Source: JBEIGE01 sp040382055
GTDB taxonomy: Bacteria; Pseudomonadota; Gammaproteobacteria; Burkholderiales; Burkholderiaceae_C
Length of the DNA stretch: 64,000 nucleotides
Assembly: GCA_040382055.1 (NCBI GenBank)
Contig: JBEIGE010000001.1
Span: 1-64,000, forward strand
Reading direction: 5' to 3'
This document shows positions 33,727 through 42,895 of this stretch, one piece after another (positions within the stretch are counted from its first letter, which is position 1; the number at the start of each line of letters is the position of its first letter). The position numbers and the translations under genes were made by a program. The notes below the pieces were generated by a model. It ran no database searches. It saw nothing but the letters and a program-made list of their open reading frames with translations, and was not told the origin of the DNA.

Positions 33727-34791
33727 TTACTGGACCAGCTGCGCCAACTCACCTTTGGCGTATTGCGCTGCCACCAGCTGCAGACTGCGGCCTTTGATCT
33801 TGCCGCCCTGGCCTTCGCAGCCAAACTCGACGTAGCGCTGTTTGCAGATTTGCTTGGCAGCCTCGCGCGCGGGCTTGAGCCAGTCGCGCATGTCAAATTT
33901 ATCGGGGTTCTGCGCCATGAACTTGCGCACCGCAGCTGTCATGGCCAAACGAATGTCGGTATCAATATTGATTTTGCGCACGCCAAACTGGATGGCTTTT
34001 TGGATTTCTTCCACCGGCACACCGTAGGTTTCTTTCATATTGCCGCCGTACTCACGGATGATGGCCAGAAGGTCTTGTGGCACGCTGCTCGAGCCATGCA
34101 TCACCAGATGGGTGTTGGGGATGCGCTTGTTGATGGCCATGATGCGGTCAATCGCAAGAATGTCGCCGGTAGGCTTGCGGGTGAACTTGTAAGCGCCGTG
34201 GCTGGTGCCTATGGCAATGGCCAGTGCATCCAGTTGGGTTTTCTTGACGAAGTCGGCTGCCTGCTCGGGGTCGGTCAGCAATTGCTCCTTCGTCATGGTG
34301 GCATCTGTGCCGTGCCCGTCTTCCTTGTCGCCCTTCATGGTCTCCAGCGAGCCCAGGCAACCGAGTTCACCTTCAACGGTGACACCGAGTTTGTGCGCCA
34401 TGTCCACCACCTTGCGGGTGACGTCCACGTTGTAGTCATAACTGGCGATGGTTTTGCCATCAGCCTCCAGGCTGCCGTCCATCATCACCGAACTAAAACC
34501 CAGGTTGATGGCACCCTGGCATACATCCGGGCTTTGCCCATGGTCCTGGTGCATGACCAGAGGAATGTGCGGATAGGCCTCAATGGCAGCTGCAATCAGG
34601 TGCTTGATGAAGTGTTCACCAGCGTACTTGCGAGCACCGGCACTGGCTTGCAAAATCACTGGGGCGCCCACCTCGTCTGCCGCCATCATGACGGCCTGCA
34701 CCTGCTCCAGGTTGTTGACGTTAAAGGCGGGGATTCCGTAACTGTTGGCAGCCGCATGATCCAACAATTCGCGCATAGAGACTAGAGCCAT
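33727..34791 (-). CDS. fba: Class II fructose-bisphosphate aldolase
   Basis: A 354-residue zinc-dependent aldolase of the CbbA/FbaA type that splits fructose 1,6-bisphosphate in glycolysis and the reverse in gluconeogenesis. The metal site 'LVMHQDHGQSPDVC' (His, Asp), 'DGSLEADGKTIASYDYNV', 'EGELGCLGSLETMKGDKEDGHG', 'AIGTSHGAYKF' and 'LVMHGSSSVP' are all present. The start at 34791 (MALVSMRELLDHAA) fits the family; four more codons upstream are open. It follows pyk by 107 bases on the same strand, and pyk follows pgk, so these are probably a lower-glycolysis group. Confidence 0.95.
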   Translation of the reverse strand: MALVSMRELLDHAAANSYGIPAFNVNNLEQVQAVMMAADEVGAPVILQASAGARKYAGEHFIKHLIAAAIEAYPHIPLVMHQDHGQSPDVCQGAINLGFSSVMMDGSLEADGKTIASYDYNVDVTRKVVDMAHKLGVTVEGELGCLGSLETMKGDKEDGHGTDATMTKEQLLTDPEQAADFVKKTQLDALAIAIGTSHGAYKFTRKPTGDILAIDRIMAINKRIPNTHLVMHGSSSVPQDLLAIIREYGGNMKETYGVPVEEIQKAIQFGVRKINIDTDIRLAMTAAVRKFMAQNPDKFDMRDWLKPAREAAKQICKQRYVEFGCEGQGGKIKGRSLQLVAAQYAKGELAQLVQ

Positions 34792-34898
34792 CTTATTTCC
34801 CAAAAAAGTTGTGCCGGTCAGGCATGAAACAAAAAATTGATTCTAGCGGCCATGCGATAGGGCCAACAAGCGGGCCGTACCGGCCGCCGCTTGATGCG

Positions 34899-36332
34899 TC
34901 AGCTGACTTTGCAGATTTTGAGCATGTTGGTACCACCCGGCGCGCCCATAGGCTCGCCACACGTAATGGCATAAATGTCACCGCTTTGCACGATGCCGCG
35001 CTCTTTCAGGCGTTTTTCGGCCTGCTCCAGGGCTGTGTCGCGGTCATCAATGTTATCCATCAACAGCGGGGTGACGTTTCGGTACAGGGCCATCTTGCGC
35101 TGGGTCGCTATGCGGGAGGTCAGCGCATAAATGGGCACATTGATGCGGTGGCGGCTCATCCACAGCGCCGTCGAACCGCTTTCAGTCATGGCCACAATTG
35201 CCTTGGCACCCAGATGGTGGGCGGTAAACAACGCACCCATGGCAATGGACTGGTCAATCCGCTCGAAGGTCTTGCCGGTGAAATCGGCGTCCAGCTCCAC
35301 AGCTTCAGCGGCTTCAGCAGCAACGCAGATACTGGCCATCTCCACCACCGTTTCCAGCGGAAATTTTCCGGCAGCAGTCTCTGCCGAGGTCATGACGGCG
35401 TCCGTGCCGTCCAGCACCGCATTGGCCACGTCACTCACCTCGGCACGGGTAGGTACCGGGTTGTTGATCATTGACTCCATCATGTGGGTGGCGGTGATGA
35501 CCGTCTTGTCCATTTCACGGGCCATTTTGATCATGCGCTTTTGCAGGGCAGGAACGGCGGCGTTGCCCACTTCAATGGCCAGGTCGCCACGGGCGACCAT
35601 GATGCCGTCGCTGGCGCGCAGAATTTCTTCGAGCCGAGGAATGGCTTCAGCGCGTTCTATCTTGGCGATCAAATGCGGCTTGTGGTGAAACTCGGCTGCG
35701 GCAACATTGCACAGCTGACGGGCCATTTCCATGTCGGTTGCGCTTTGCGGAAAACTCACGGCCACGTAATCGGCCTTGAAGCTCATGGCGGTCTTGATGT
35801 CTTCCATGTCCTTGGCGGTCAGGGCGGGCGCTGTCAGGCCACCACCCTTCTTGTTAATGCCTTTGTTGTTGGACAACTCGCCGCCCATGGTGACGATGGC
35901 ATGCACCGCCTCACCCTTGACGGCTTGGACCCGCATGACGATCAAGCCGTCGTTGAGCAACAAAACGTCCCCGGCTTTGACATCACGCGGTAATTCTTTG
36001 TAGTCCAGTCCCACGCCGGAGGAATCACCGGGCTCGGTGCGCTCAGCATCCAGCACAAAGGCGTCGCCAATCGCAAGGTTGACCTTGCCTTGTGCAAACT
36101 TGCCCACCCGAATCTTGGGACCTTGCAGGTCCGCCATGATGGCCACTTCGCGGTTGGCCCGGGCTGCGGCTTCGCGAACCAGACGGGCGCGGTCAATGTG
36201 GTCTTGGGCAGTGCCGTGACTGAAGTTAAGACGCACCACACTGACACCAGAGCGAATCATCTGCTCCAGCAGCGCGGGCTCGCTGGAGGCCGGGCCGAGA
36301 GTGGCAACGATTTTGGTTGCGTGAAGGCTCAT
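34899..36332 (-). CDS. pyk: Pyruvate kinase
   Basis: A 477-residue pyruvate kinase that makes pyruvate and ATP from phosphoenolpyruvate. The N-terminus 'TKIVATLGPASSEPALLEQMIRSGVSVVRLNFSHG', the active-site segment 'IMADLQGPKIRVG', the signature 'LIAKIERAEAIPRLEEILRASDGIMVARGDLAIEVG' and 'MMESMINNPVPTRAEVSDVANAVLDGTDAVMTSAETAAG' are intact. Length matches type I/II bacterial enzymes (470-480). It lies between pgk and fba on the same strand, with 133 and 107 bases around it, in which I see no strong terminators. Confidence 0.96.
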   Translation of the reverse strand: MSLHATKIVATLGPASSEPALLEQMIRSGVSVVRLNFSHGTAQDHIDRARLVREAAARANREVAIMADLQGPKIRVGKFAQGKVNLAIGDAFVLDAERTEPGDSSGVGLDYKELPRDVKAGDVLLLNDGLIVMRVQAVKGEAVHAIVTMGGELSNNKGINKKGGGLTAPALTAKDMEDIKTAMSFKADYVAVSFPQSATDMEMARQLCNVAAAEFHHKPHLIAKIERAEAIPRLEEILRASDGIMVARGDLAIEVGNAAVPALQKRMIKMAREMDKTVITATHMMESMINNPVPTRAEVSDVANAVLDGTDAVMTSAETAAGKFPLETVVEMASICVAAEAAEAVELDADFTGKTFERIDQSIAMGALFTAHHLGAKAIVAMTESGSTALWMSRHRINVPIYALTSRIATQRKMALYRNVTPLLMDNIDDRDTALEQAEKRLKERGIVQSGDIYAITCGEPMGAPGGTNMLKICKVS

Positions 36333-36465
36333 GAAGGTATCTCCTGGTTATTGACCCGGATTGTCACACTAAACTTTTAAAGCCCCGTGACACCGTACGT
36401 CTGTTCACCAGTTACCTGTCCATCTGAGGCATGCTGCCATGGCGCTGCCTTACTGAAAAGAACAC

Positions 36466-37671
36466 TCAACCCTGCGCACGCCGCGCCAGGATCTCAAATG
36501 CCGGCAGCGTTTTACCCTCCAGCACTTCCAGAAAAGCGCCGCCGCCGGTTGAGATGTAGCCGACCTCTTTTTCAATGCCGTACTTGGCTATGGCCGCCAG
36601 GGTGTCGCCACCACCGGCAATGCAAAAGCCACGGGAGCGCGCAATGGCCTGGGCGATGACACGGGTGCCGTTTTCAAACGCGGCAAACTCAAACACCCCA
36701 AGCGGTCCATTCCAGACGATGGTGCCGGCCAGCTCGATTTGATCGGCCAGCTTGGCTGCCGTCTGCGGGCCGATATCCAGGATCAGATCATCGTCTTGCA
36801 CCTCGGCAGCCAACTTGATGGTGGCCACCGCATCGGCCTTGAATGCTTTGGCGGTCACCACGTCAATGGGAATCGGCACGTCAGCACCGCGAGCCTTCAT
36901 GGCCTCCATCACGGCGCAGGCTTCCTGTACCAGGTCGGGCTCGGCCAGGCTTTTGCCGATGTTCAAGCCGGCAGCGAGCATGAAAGTGTTGGCGATACCG
37001 CCACCCACGATCAATTGGTCCACCTTGCTGGACAGGCTTTTGAGAATGGTGAGTTTGGTTGAAACTTTGGAGCCCGCCACAATTGCCACCAGGGGCCGCG
37101 AGGGGTTGGCCAATGCCCTGCCAACGGCGTCCATCTCGGCAGCCAGGAGTGGCCCGGCACTGGCCAGCTTGGCAAATTGCGCGATGCCATAGGTACTGGC
37201 CTCGGCCCGGTGCGCCGTGCCAAACGCATCGTGGACAAAAATATCGCACAAGGCTGCCATTTTTCGGGCCAGCGCCTCGTCGTTTTTTTTCTCGCCCTTG
37301 TTGAGGCGGCAGTTCTCAAGCATGACCACCTGGCCCGGTTGCACCGCCACCCCATCGGTCCAGTCACTGACCAAGGGCACCGCCACCCCCAAGAGCTCGC
37401 TCATCCGCTGTGCCACTGGCGCCAGCGAGTCACCGGGTTTGAGCTCACCCTCAGTTGGACGCCCCAGGTGGGAGGTCACCATCACTGCGGCTCCGGCATC
37501 AAGCGCCATGCGGATACAGGGTAGGGAGGCACGAATCCGGGTGTCTTCGGTGATATGGCCCGCATCGTCTTGCGGCACGTTCAGATCGGCACGGATAAAG
37601 ACCCGCTGACCTTTGGCTTTGCCCTGTGTGCACAGGTCTGAGAATCGGATGAAATGAACGGGAGCTGTCAT
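36466..37671 (-). CDS. pgk: Phosphoglycerate kinase
   Basis: A 401-residue phosphoglycerate kinase. The N-terminal substrate site 'RVFIRADLNVPQDDAGHITEDTRIRASLPCI', 'VMVTSHLGRPTEG', the hinge and nucleotide site 'LVAIVAGSKVSTKLTILKSLSSKVDQLIVGGGIANTFMLAAG', 'GPLGVFEF' and 'IAGGGDTLAAIAKYGIEKEVGYISTGGGAFLEVLEGK' are present. The start at 37671 is 'MTAPVHFIRFSDLCTQG'; the frame extends upstream without conserved sequence, and a poor-quality leader (purine-rich AAGAAGACAAGCC) precedes the ATG. It opens the pgk-pyk-fba group. Confidence 0.96.
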   Translation of the reverse strand: MTAPVHFIRFSDLCTQGKAKGQRVFIRADLNVPQDDAGHITEDTRIRASLPCIRMALDAGAAVMVTSHLGRPTEGELKPGDSLAPVAQRMSELLGVAVPLVSDWTDGVAVQPGQVVMLENCRLNKGEKKNDEALARKMAALCDIFVHDAFGTAHRAEASTYGIAQFAKLASAGPLLAAEMDAVGRALANPSRPLVAIVAGSKVSTKLTILKSLSSKVDQLIVGGGIANTFMLAAGLNIGKSLAEPDLVQEACAVMEAMKARGADVPIPIDVVTAKAFKADAVATIKLAAEVQDDDLILDIGPQTAAKLADQIELAGTIVWNGPLGVFEFAAFENGTRVIAQAIARSRGFCIAGGGDTLAAIAKYGIEKEVGYISTGGGAFLEVLEGKTLPAFEILARRAQG

Positions 37672-37738
37672 GGGCTTGTCTTCTTGCTTAGGTTGTCCTG
37701 GTTTTATTGTTGTTTTTGCGGCGTTAAAAGATTCTAGG

Positions 37739-38086
37739 TTACCAGCCAAGGCCCAGCCGAAGTGGCAGGTACACGGCCATGCCCGCCACAATCGTGCCCA
37801 GCACCGCCTGCCCGGCCCCCTTGCGCCAGAAATACCAGCCCGCGCCCGCCACGACGGCAAACAGGCGGGCATCCTGCCATGAGCCAACCAGATGGCCATG
37901 CGTCATCACCATCTCCGGCACGATCACGGCCGACAGTGCGGCAATCGGCGCATATTGCAAGCCGCGCTGCGCCCAGTGGGGCAGGCTCCAGGGTTTGCTG
38001 GATATAAAGAACAGGCATCGCGTGATCAGGGTAATGATGGCCAGGCCCACAATGACAGCCAGCGTCCAGAGGTCGGTATGGTTCAT
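37739..38086 (-). CDS. azlD: AzlD-family branched-chain amino acid export subunit
   Basis: A 115-residue small membrane protein with three to four hydrophobic segments: 'LWTLAVIVGLAIITLITRCLFFIS', 'GLQYAPIAALSAVIVPEMVM', 'LFAVVAGAGWYFWRKG' and 'LGTIVAGMAVYLPLRLGLGW'. It is the small partner of AzlC. The pair exports branched-chain amino acids or analogues such as azaleucine. Its ATG overlaps the AzlC stop by one base (TGATG), so translation is coupled and one-to-one pairing is likely. Substrate is inferred from the family. Confidence 0.9.
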   Translation of the reverse strand: MNHTDLWTLAVIVGLAIITLITRCLFFISSKPWSLPHWAQRGLQYAPIAALSAVIVPEMVMTHGHLVGSWQDARLFAVVAGAGWYFWRKGAGQAVLGTIVAGMAVYLPLRLGLGW

Positions 38087-38829
38087 CAGCTATCAGCTCT
38101 GCGGCTGTCCTGGTGCTGCCGGGATGTTTGCTCAATCATCATGCACAGGGCCACGGCCGCAGCAATAGCCACCACAATGTTGAGCTTGAAGGGCAGGGCA
38201 AAAGCGGCCACAGCGGCAGCTCCCGCCACGACGGCAGAGACCCGGCGCATGGTGGTGGTAGCCAGTGAACACGCCACGCCCAGCAAAGCCAGAATGCCGG
38301 CAAAACCCAAGCCCCACTCGGTCGGAACCGAATGCGCCAAGGCAATTCCCAGCAAGCTCGATAGTTGCCAATTGAGCCAGTTGAAAGTACATCCTCCGGC
38401 CAGGTAGGCGAACTGGGCGCGCTCTTGCTCGGTGGTCTGCGCAGGTTGCGGGAAGCGCTGTACAAACATGACGTAACTCATGTCAGCCGTGATGTAGCCC
38501 ATGAACAGGCGAATACGGCGCGGCAAGTGCATCAGATAGGGCCGTAAATGAATGCTGAAAACCACAAACCGCAGGTTCACACAAAAACTGGTGGCCAAAA
38601 TAACCAGTGCGGGCGCACCAGCGGCTATCAGGGGGATGGCGGCCAGCTGCGAACTGCCGGCGTACACCAGCAGCGTCATGGCCACGGCTTCAAACACGCT
38701 CATGCCCGACTTCACCATCGCTACGCCCGTCATCAGCCCCCAGGCGGCAAGACCGGGCGCGACCGCCGCCATCTGCTTCAAGCCCAGGCGGTATTCAGGG
38801 TGGCGGGTGAGCTCACGCAAACGGATCAT
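38086..38829 (-). CDS. azlC: AzlC-family branched-chain amino acid export protein
   Basis: A 247-residue membrane protein of the AzlC/YgaZ family with about six to seven membrane segments. 'MAAVAPGLAAWGLMTGVAMVKSGMSVFEAVAMTLLVYAGSSQLAAIPLIAAGAPALVILATSFCVNLRFVVFSIHLRPYL' is the family hallmark (YAGSSQ and NLR). It exports branched-chain amino acids together with AzlD. The start at 38829 overlaps the fmt stop by four bases, and the N-terminus 'MIRLRELTRHPEYRLGLKQ' is family-like; an upstream open frame is spurious. Both partners are downstream of def-fmt on the same strand and may be co-transcribed with them. Confidence 0.92.
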   Translation of the reverse strand: MIRLRELTRHPEYRLGLKQMAAVAPGLAAWGLMTGVAMVKSGMSVFEAVAMTLLVYAGSSQLAAIPLIAAGAPALVILATSFCVNLRFVVFSIHLRPYLMHLPRRIRLFMGYITADMSYVMFVQRFPQPAQTTEQERAQFAYLAGGCTFNWLNWQLSSLLGIALAHSVPTEWGLGFAGILALLGVACSLATTTMRRVSAVVAGAAAVAAFALPFKLNIVVAIAAAVALCMMIEQTSRQHQDSRRADS

Positions 38830-39785
38830 TGCAGTACCGTACCCAAAGGCAAGGCGTAACCCTGATTGAATGCATGGACGGGCAGGCGCTTGCCCCCCGG
38901 GCGCTGCAACTCCGTCAAGGCCAGCACCCCCTGTCCGCACTGCACCTGGATACCCTCTTCGTCTACAGACAAAATCGCCCCAATACCCTTGCCAGATATG
39001 AATCTATCGCTATGAATTTGTGAGCTGTAGATTTTTATGGTGTCGTCCCCGAAACGGGTAGACATGACCGGAAACGGATTAAATGCCCGAATGCGCCGCT
39101 CTATCTCCGTGGCGGTTTGCGACCAGTCCACGGCGGCCTCGGCCTTCTCGATCTTGCGGGCGTAACACACGCCAGCCTCAGGCTGCTTGACTGGCCGCAG
39201 GCCACCACAAGCCGCCAGCTCCAGCGCCTCAACGATCATCCGGCCCCCCAGAACAGCCAGTTTGTCATGCAGGCTGGCGGTTGTGTCATTCGCCGAAATT
39301 GGCAATTTTTCCACCATCAGCATGTCGCCAGTATCCAAGCCCTCGTCCATTTGCATGATGGTGACACCGGAGTAGTCATCACCAGCCTCAATGGCACGAT
39401 GAATCGGAGCCGCGCCACGCCATCTTGGCAGCACAGAGGCATGGATGTTCAGGCATCCCAGTCTCGGCAGGTGCAGCAACCAGGCCGGCAAAATCAACCC
39501 ATAGGCTGCGACCACCATGACATCCGCCTGCGCGGCTTCGATGGCCGCTTTAGCCTGCGTGGCCTGATCCGGGAACTTGCCATCGAGCCGCAAGCTCACG
39601 GGCTGGATCACCGGGAGTTGCTGCTCATGCGCAAACTGCTTGACTGCCGAGGCCTGCAGTTTCATGCCCCGGCCTGCCGGCCTGTCAGGCTGGGTCAGAA
39701 CCAGGGGAATGGTGAAGCCTGCGCCGTGGAGTTGTTTGAGGGCAAGGCGTGCAAACTCGGGCGTTCCGGCAAAAATGACCCTCAA
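38826..39785 (-). CDS. fmt: Methionyl-tRNA formyltransferase
   Basis: A 319-residue enzyme that formylates initiator methionyl-tRNA with 10-formyl-tetrahydrofolate. 'MRVIFAGTPEFARLALKQL', the folate and catalytic segment 'VMVVAAYGLILPAWLLHLPRLGCLNIHASVLPRWRGAAPIHRAI' (Asn, His of the active site), and 'GDDYSGVTIMQMDEGLDTGDML' are all present, with the C-terminal OB-fold domain after residue 205. It overlaps def by four bases at its start and azlC by four at its end. This def-fmt order is the normal one. Confidence 0.97.
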   Translation of the reverse strand: MRVIFAGTPEFARLALKQLHGAGFTIPLVLTQPDRPAGRGMKLQASAVKQFAHEQQLPVIQPVSLRLDGKFPDQATQAKAAIEAAQADVMVVAAYGLILPAWLLHLPRLGCLNIHASVLPRWRGAAPIHRAIEAGDDYSGVTIMQMDEGLDTGDMLMVEKLPISANDTTASLHDKLAVLGGRMIVEALELAACGGLRPVKQPEAGVCYARKIEKAEAAVDWSQTATEIERRIRAFNPFPVMSTRFGDDTIKIYSSQIHSDRFISGKGIGAILSVDEEGIQVQCGQGVLALTELQRPGGKRLPVHAFNQGYALPLGTVLQ

Positions 39786-40291
39786 CGCCTATCCTCTCGC
39801 TGCGCCTTGATCATCTTGGTCTTGATCCGGTTGCGCTTGAGAGGTGAGAGGTATTCCACAAACACCTTGCCCATCAGGTGGTCCATTTCATGCTGGATGC
39901 AGACCGCCAGCAGTCCTTCGGCTTCAACCACCCGGCTTTGTCCCTGGCCATCGAGGGCGCGCACATGAACCGCATCAAAGCGCTCAACGCCATCGTAAAT
40001 CCCAGGAACAGACAAACACCCTTCTTCATTGAGGTGCCGCTGCGCACTGGTCCAGGAAATCTCGGGGTTGATCAGTACCAAGGGTTGGTCGCGCTGCTCG
40101 GAGACATCAATCACAATCAAACGCTCATGCACGTCAACCTGCGTTGCAGCCAGACCTATGCCCTTGGCCTGGTACATGGTCTCGAGCATGTCGTCAATCA
40201 AGGTGCGAATGCGGGTATCGACAGCCCCAACCGGCTTGGCAACCTTGTGCAGCTTGGGGTCGGGGTAACAAAGAATAGGAAGTAGGGCCAT
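39782..40291 (-). CDS. def: Peptide deformylase
   Basis: A 169-residue iron/zinc peptide deformylase that removes the formyl group from nascent proteins. The three family motifs are intact: 'GIGLAATQV', 'EEGCLSVPG' (metal Cys) and 'QHEMDHLMGK' (two metal His and catalytic Glu). Length agrees with E. coli Def (169). It is the first gene of the def-fmt-azlCD group and is divergent from the LysM gene across 113 bases. Confidence 0.97.
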   Translation of the reverse strand: MALLPILCYPDPKLHKVAKPVGAVDTRIRTLIDDMLETMYQAKGIGLAATQVDVHERLIVIDVSEQRDQPLVLINPEISWTSAQRHLNEEGCLSVPGIYDGVERFDAVHVRALDGQGQSRVVEAEGLLAVCIQHEMDHLMGKVFVEYLSPLKRNRIKTKMIKAQREDRR

Positions 40292-40404
40292 AGTTTTCCG
40301 GCAAAGATGTCGTTATTTTCGCTATTTTTTGAAAACAGGGTCTCGCCCAACAAGACAAATCGTTGTCCAATAGGGGGGCATGGGCGCAAAATGGGCTGTG
40401 ATTT

Positions 40405-41634
40405 ATGACGACACTGTTCAGCACGACGATTGACATGATGGCCAAACCCGCCAGCGTAATTGCTGCGGCTGCAGCCTTGAGTTCCACCCTGTTTGCAGCA
40501 CCGACCTGGGGCCAACCGTATCCCGTCACACCGGCTCAAAGCGCAACGGCCAGACAGGTTGCCCTGGCCGGCGTAGCCCTGAGCGAATTGGCTGCCGATG
40601 CGCCGGATAACTACACCGTCAAAAGTGGCGACACCCTGTGGGCGATTTCGTCTGTTTTTCTGAAAAGCCCTTGGCGCTGGGCTGAGTTGTGGGGGATGAA
40701 CCGGGAAGAGGTTCGCAACCCCCATTTGATTTATCCAGGTCAGTTGCTGCGGCTCGAACGCAGCGGTGAGCGTGCCACGCTTCGCATGAGCTCTGGTGGC
40801 GACGCACCCCCGATGGCAACCATCCGGCTGTCACCACGTATCCGTTCGGAAACGCTTCGCTCCAGTGCTGTAAGCACATTACAAACACGGGCGATTGAAC
40901 CGTTTCTGGCCGAGCCAGCCATTGTTGAGCACAATGAGCTCGCTGCTGCCCCAAGGATTGTGGCAACCCAGGAAAACCGGGTCATGCTGACCCGTGGTGA
41001 CCGCGCCTATGCACGCGGCGCACCGGACGCCCCTTTACTGGACACCCCCAGTAAAACCCAAAACTTCCGGGTTTTCCGCAGTGCCACGCCGCTGAAAGAT
41101 CCTGGAACCGGTGAAATTTTGGGTTATGAGGCCCAGTATGTGGGTAAAGCGTTGCTGGTACGCAGTGAGTCATCTGAAACCAGCGGAGATGCCAGCGGCA
41201 AGGCCAGCCTGAGCATCATTCCAGCGACCATCGACATCCTTGCCGCCAAAGAGGAAATCCGGGTGGGCGACCGCCTGCTGCCTGAGCCCGAGCGTGAATT
41301 CATGAGTTACAGCCCACGCGCACCTGAGGGACCGGTGGACGGACGCATAGTGTCGGTTTACGGAAGTGCGGTTGTCAATGCGGCCCAGAACCAGGTGGTG
41401 GTGATCAACCGTGGCAAACGCGACGGTATCCAGAGCGGCCATGTCATGGCGATTCTGAAAGATGGTCAACGCCTGATAGATCCGACCGATCCGACACGTC
41501 CACTGATTAAATTACCGAACGAGCGCAATGGCCTGCTCATGGTGTTCAGAACCTTTGACAAAGTTTCTTACGCGCTGATTCTGGACATCACCGATGGTGT
41601 TCGCGTCGGCGACCGCTTGGCTAACCCGCGCTAG
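40405..41634 (+). CDS. LysM-domain secreted protein next to dprA
   Basis: A 409-residue protein with an N-terminal signal-like segment ('MMAKPASVIAAAAALSSTLFAAPTWGQ') followed by a LysM peptidoglycan-binding domain at about residues 68-115: 'YTVKSGDTLWAISSVFLKSPWRWAELWGMNREEVRNPHLIYPGQLLRL'. The remaining 290 residues have a pattern of alternating strands with 'VVVINRGKRDGIQSGHVMAILKDGQ' and 'GLLMVFRTFDKVSYALILDITDGVRVGDRL', as in the LysM proteins that precede dprA in many betaproteobacteria. It should act in the periplasm or cell wall. The true start may be 40405 or 40435 (MMAKP); neither has a good ribosome site. Confidence 0.88.
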   Translation: MTTLFSTTIDMMAKPASVIAAAAALSSTLFAAPTWGQPYPVTPAQSATARQVALAGVALSELAADAPDNYTVKSGDTLWAISSVFLKSPWRWAELWGMNREEVRNPHLIYPGQLLRLERSGERATLRMSSGGDAPPMATIRLSPRIRSETLRSSAVSTLQTRAIEPFLAEPAIVEHNELAAAPRIVATQENRVMLTRGDRAYARGAPDAPLLDTPSKTQNFRVFRSATPLKDPGTGEILGYEAQYVGKALLVRSESSETSGDASGKASLSIIPATIDILAAKEEIRVGDRLLPEPEREFMSYSPRAPEGPVDGRIVSVYGSAVVNAAQNQVVVINRGKRDGIQSGHVMAILKDGQRLIDPTDPTRPLIKLPNERNGLLMVFRTFDKVSYALILDITDGVRVGDRLANPR

Positions 41635-41676
41635 CTTTGTGCAAGCCCCTTTGACGTCGATTTGGCAGGAAAGCTG

Positions 41677-42825
41677 ATGGAACGCGATGAACTCAGCAGT
41701 TGGCTAAGACTGAGCCTGACCGAAGGGGTTGGCAATGTGACTGCGCGCAAGCTGCTCTCAGCCCTGGGCTCACCCAATGCCGTATTCGAGCAATCCCGCC
41801 AGGCCCTGACGCAACTTGTAAGCCCGAGCCAGGCCAGCGCCTTGCAAGACGTACCGGCAGAGCTGGGTACTTTGCTCACCACGACCATGTCCTGGCTTGC
41901 ATTGAGTCTGAGAGACGGTGTTGGACGCCGCGTCGTGACCCTTGGAGATCCCCTTTATCCGGATTCATTGCTCAACATCGAAGACCCGCCTTTATTGCTC
42001 TATCTCATGGGTCGGGTAGATACGCCTTATCCCAGCGCCAACTGCCTTGCCATTGTCGGCAGCCGCAACCCGACGCCCCAGGGCGCGCTCAATGCAAGCC
42101 AATTCGCACACACTTTTGAAGCGGGCGGTTTCACCGTTGTCTCTGGCATGGCTTTAGGCGTGGATGCGGCGGCCCATGAAGGGGCATTGCTGCGTTCGCC
42201 CGAACCGCAAACGCACCTGGCAACCATTGCCGTGGTCGGAACCGGCCTGGACCGGGTGTATCCCAGTCAGCATCGTGATCTGGCGCATCGCATTGCCACA
42301 CGGGGTTTGCTGATCAGCGAATACCCTCTGGGAACGCCCCCTCTGGCGCCGAATTTTCCTAAACGCAACCGCCTGATTTCTGGCCTGTCTTGCGCCACGC
42401 TGGTGGTTGAGGCGGCTCTGAAGTCAGGCTCGCTCATCACCGCCAAGTTGGCTGCCGAGCAAGGCAAGGACGTTTTTGCAATTCCCGGCTCCATACACTC
42501 CACCCAATCGCGGGGCTGTCACGCCTTGATTCGCCAAGGCGCCAAACTGGTGGAATCTGCGCAGGACGTTCTTGAAGAGCTCAGCCCATTCACGCCACCT
42601 CGCGAACTTGTTTCAGACAACATCCAAACGCTTTCTGACATGGATGAGGATACGGATGCCAAACTCTTGAACGCGCTCGGATTTGACCCTGTCAGTCTGG
42701 AAGCCTTGCAGGCACGTACCGGAGAGGACACCGCACACTTGCAGGCATCGCTCATGAGCCTGGAGCTCGAAGGCCGGGTTGTCAGACTGCCTGGCGGTTT
42801 GTTTCAGAGTATCCACCAGGGGTGA
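41677..42825 (+). CDS. dprA: DNA-processing protein DprA
   Basis: A 382-residue DprA (Smf) protein that loads RecA on incoming single-stranded DNA in natural transformation. The Rossmann-like DNA-binding core has 'AIVGSRNPTPQGALNASQF' (from about residue 126) and 'VVSGMALGVDAAAHEGALL', then 'GTGLDRVYPSQHRDLAHRI', 'GLLISEYPLGTPPLAPNFPKRNRLISGLS' and 'ALKSGSLITAKLAAEQGKDVFAIPGSI'. A C-terminal winged-helix-like domain follows. The start at 41677 is chosen for the AGGAAA site; a TTG at 41662 is the only earlier in-frame start. Gene order LysM-dprA-smg is conserved in relatives. Confidence 0.96.
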   Translation: MERDELSSWLRLSLTEGVGNVTARKLLSALGSPNAVFEQSRQALTQLVSPSQASALQDVPAELGTLLTTTMSWLALSLRDGVGRRVVTLGDPLYPDSLLNIEDPPLLLYLMGRVDTPYPSANCLAIVGSRNPTPQGALNASQFAHTFEAGGFTVVSGMALGVDAAAHEGALLRSPEPQTHLATIAVVGTGLDRVYPSQHRDLAHRIATRGLLISEYPLGTPPLAPNFPKRNRLISGLSCATLVVEAALKSGSLITAKLAAEQGKDVFAIPGSIHSTQSRGCHALIRQGAKLVESAQDVLEELSPFTPPRELVSDNIQTLSDMDEDTDAKLLNALGFDPVSLEALQARTGEDTAHLQASLMSLELEGRVVRLPGGLFQSIHQG

Positions 42826-42895
42826 TTTGAAATTAACTCCTTAAGTCCCTGAAATTGATTGCTTTGCGAGCAAGGTTCTGGGCTATATTGCAGAC

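Noticed and set aside
33763..34785. Plus-strand frame opposite fba (340 codons)
   Set aside because: Antisense to a clear class II aldolase with all motifs; no start signal of its own.
37672..37899. Longer start for pgk, and similar upstream extensions of azlC, mltA and narX
   Set aside because: The extra residues have no conserved sequence and overlap neighbouring genes or regulatory DNA; the shorter starts match the family N-termini.
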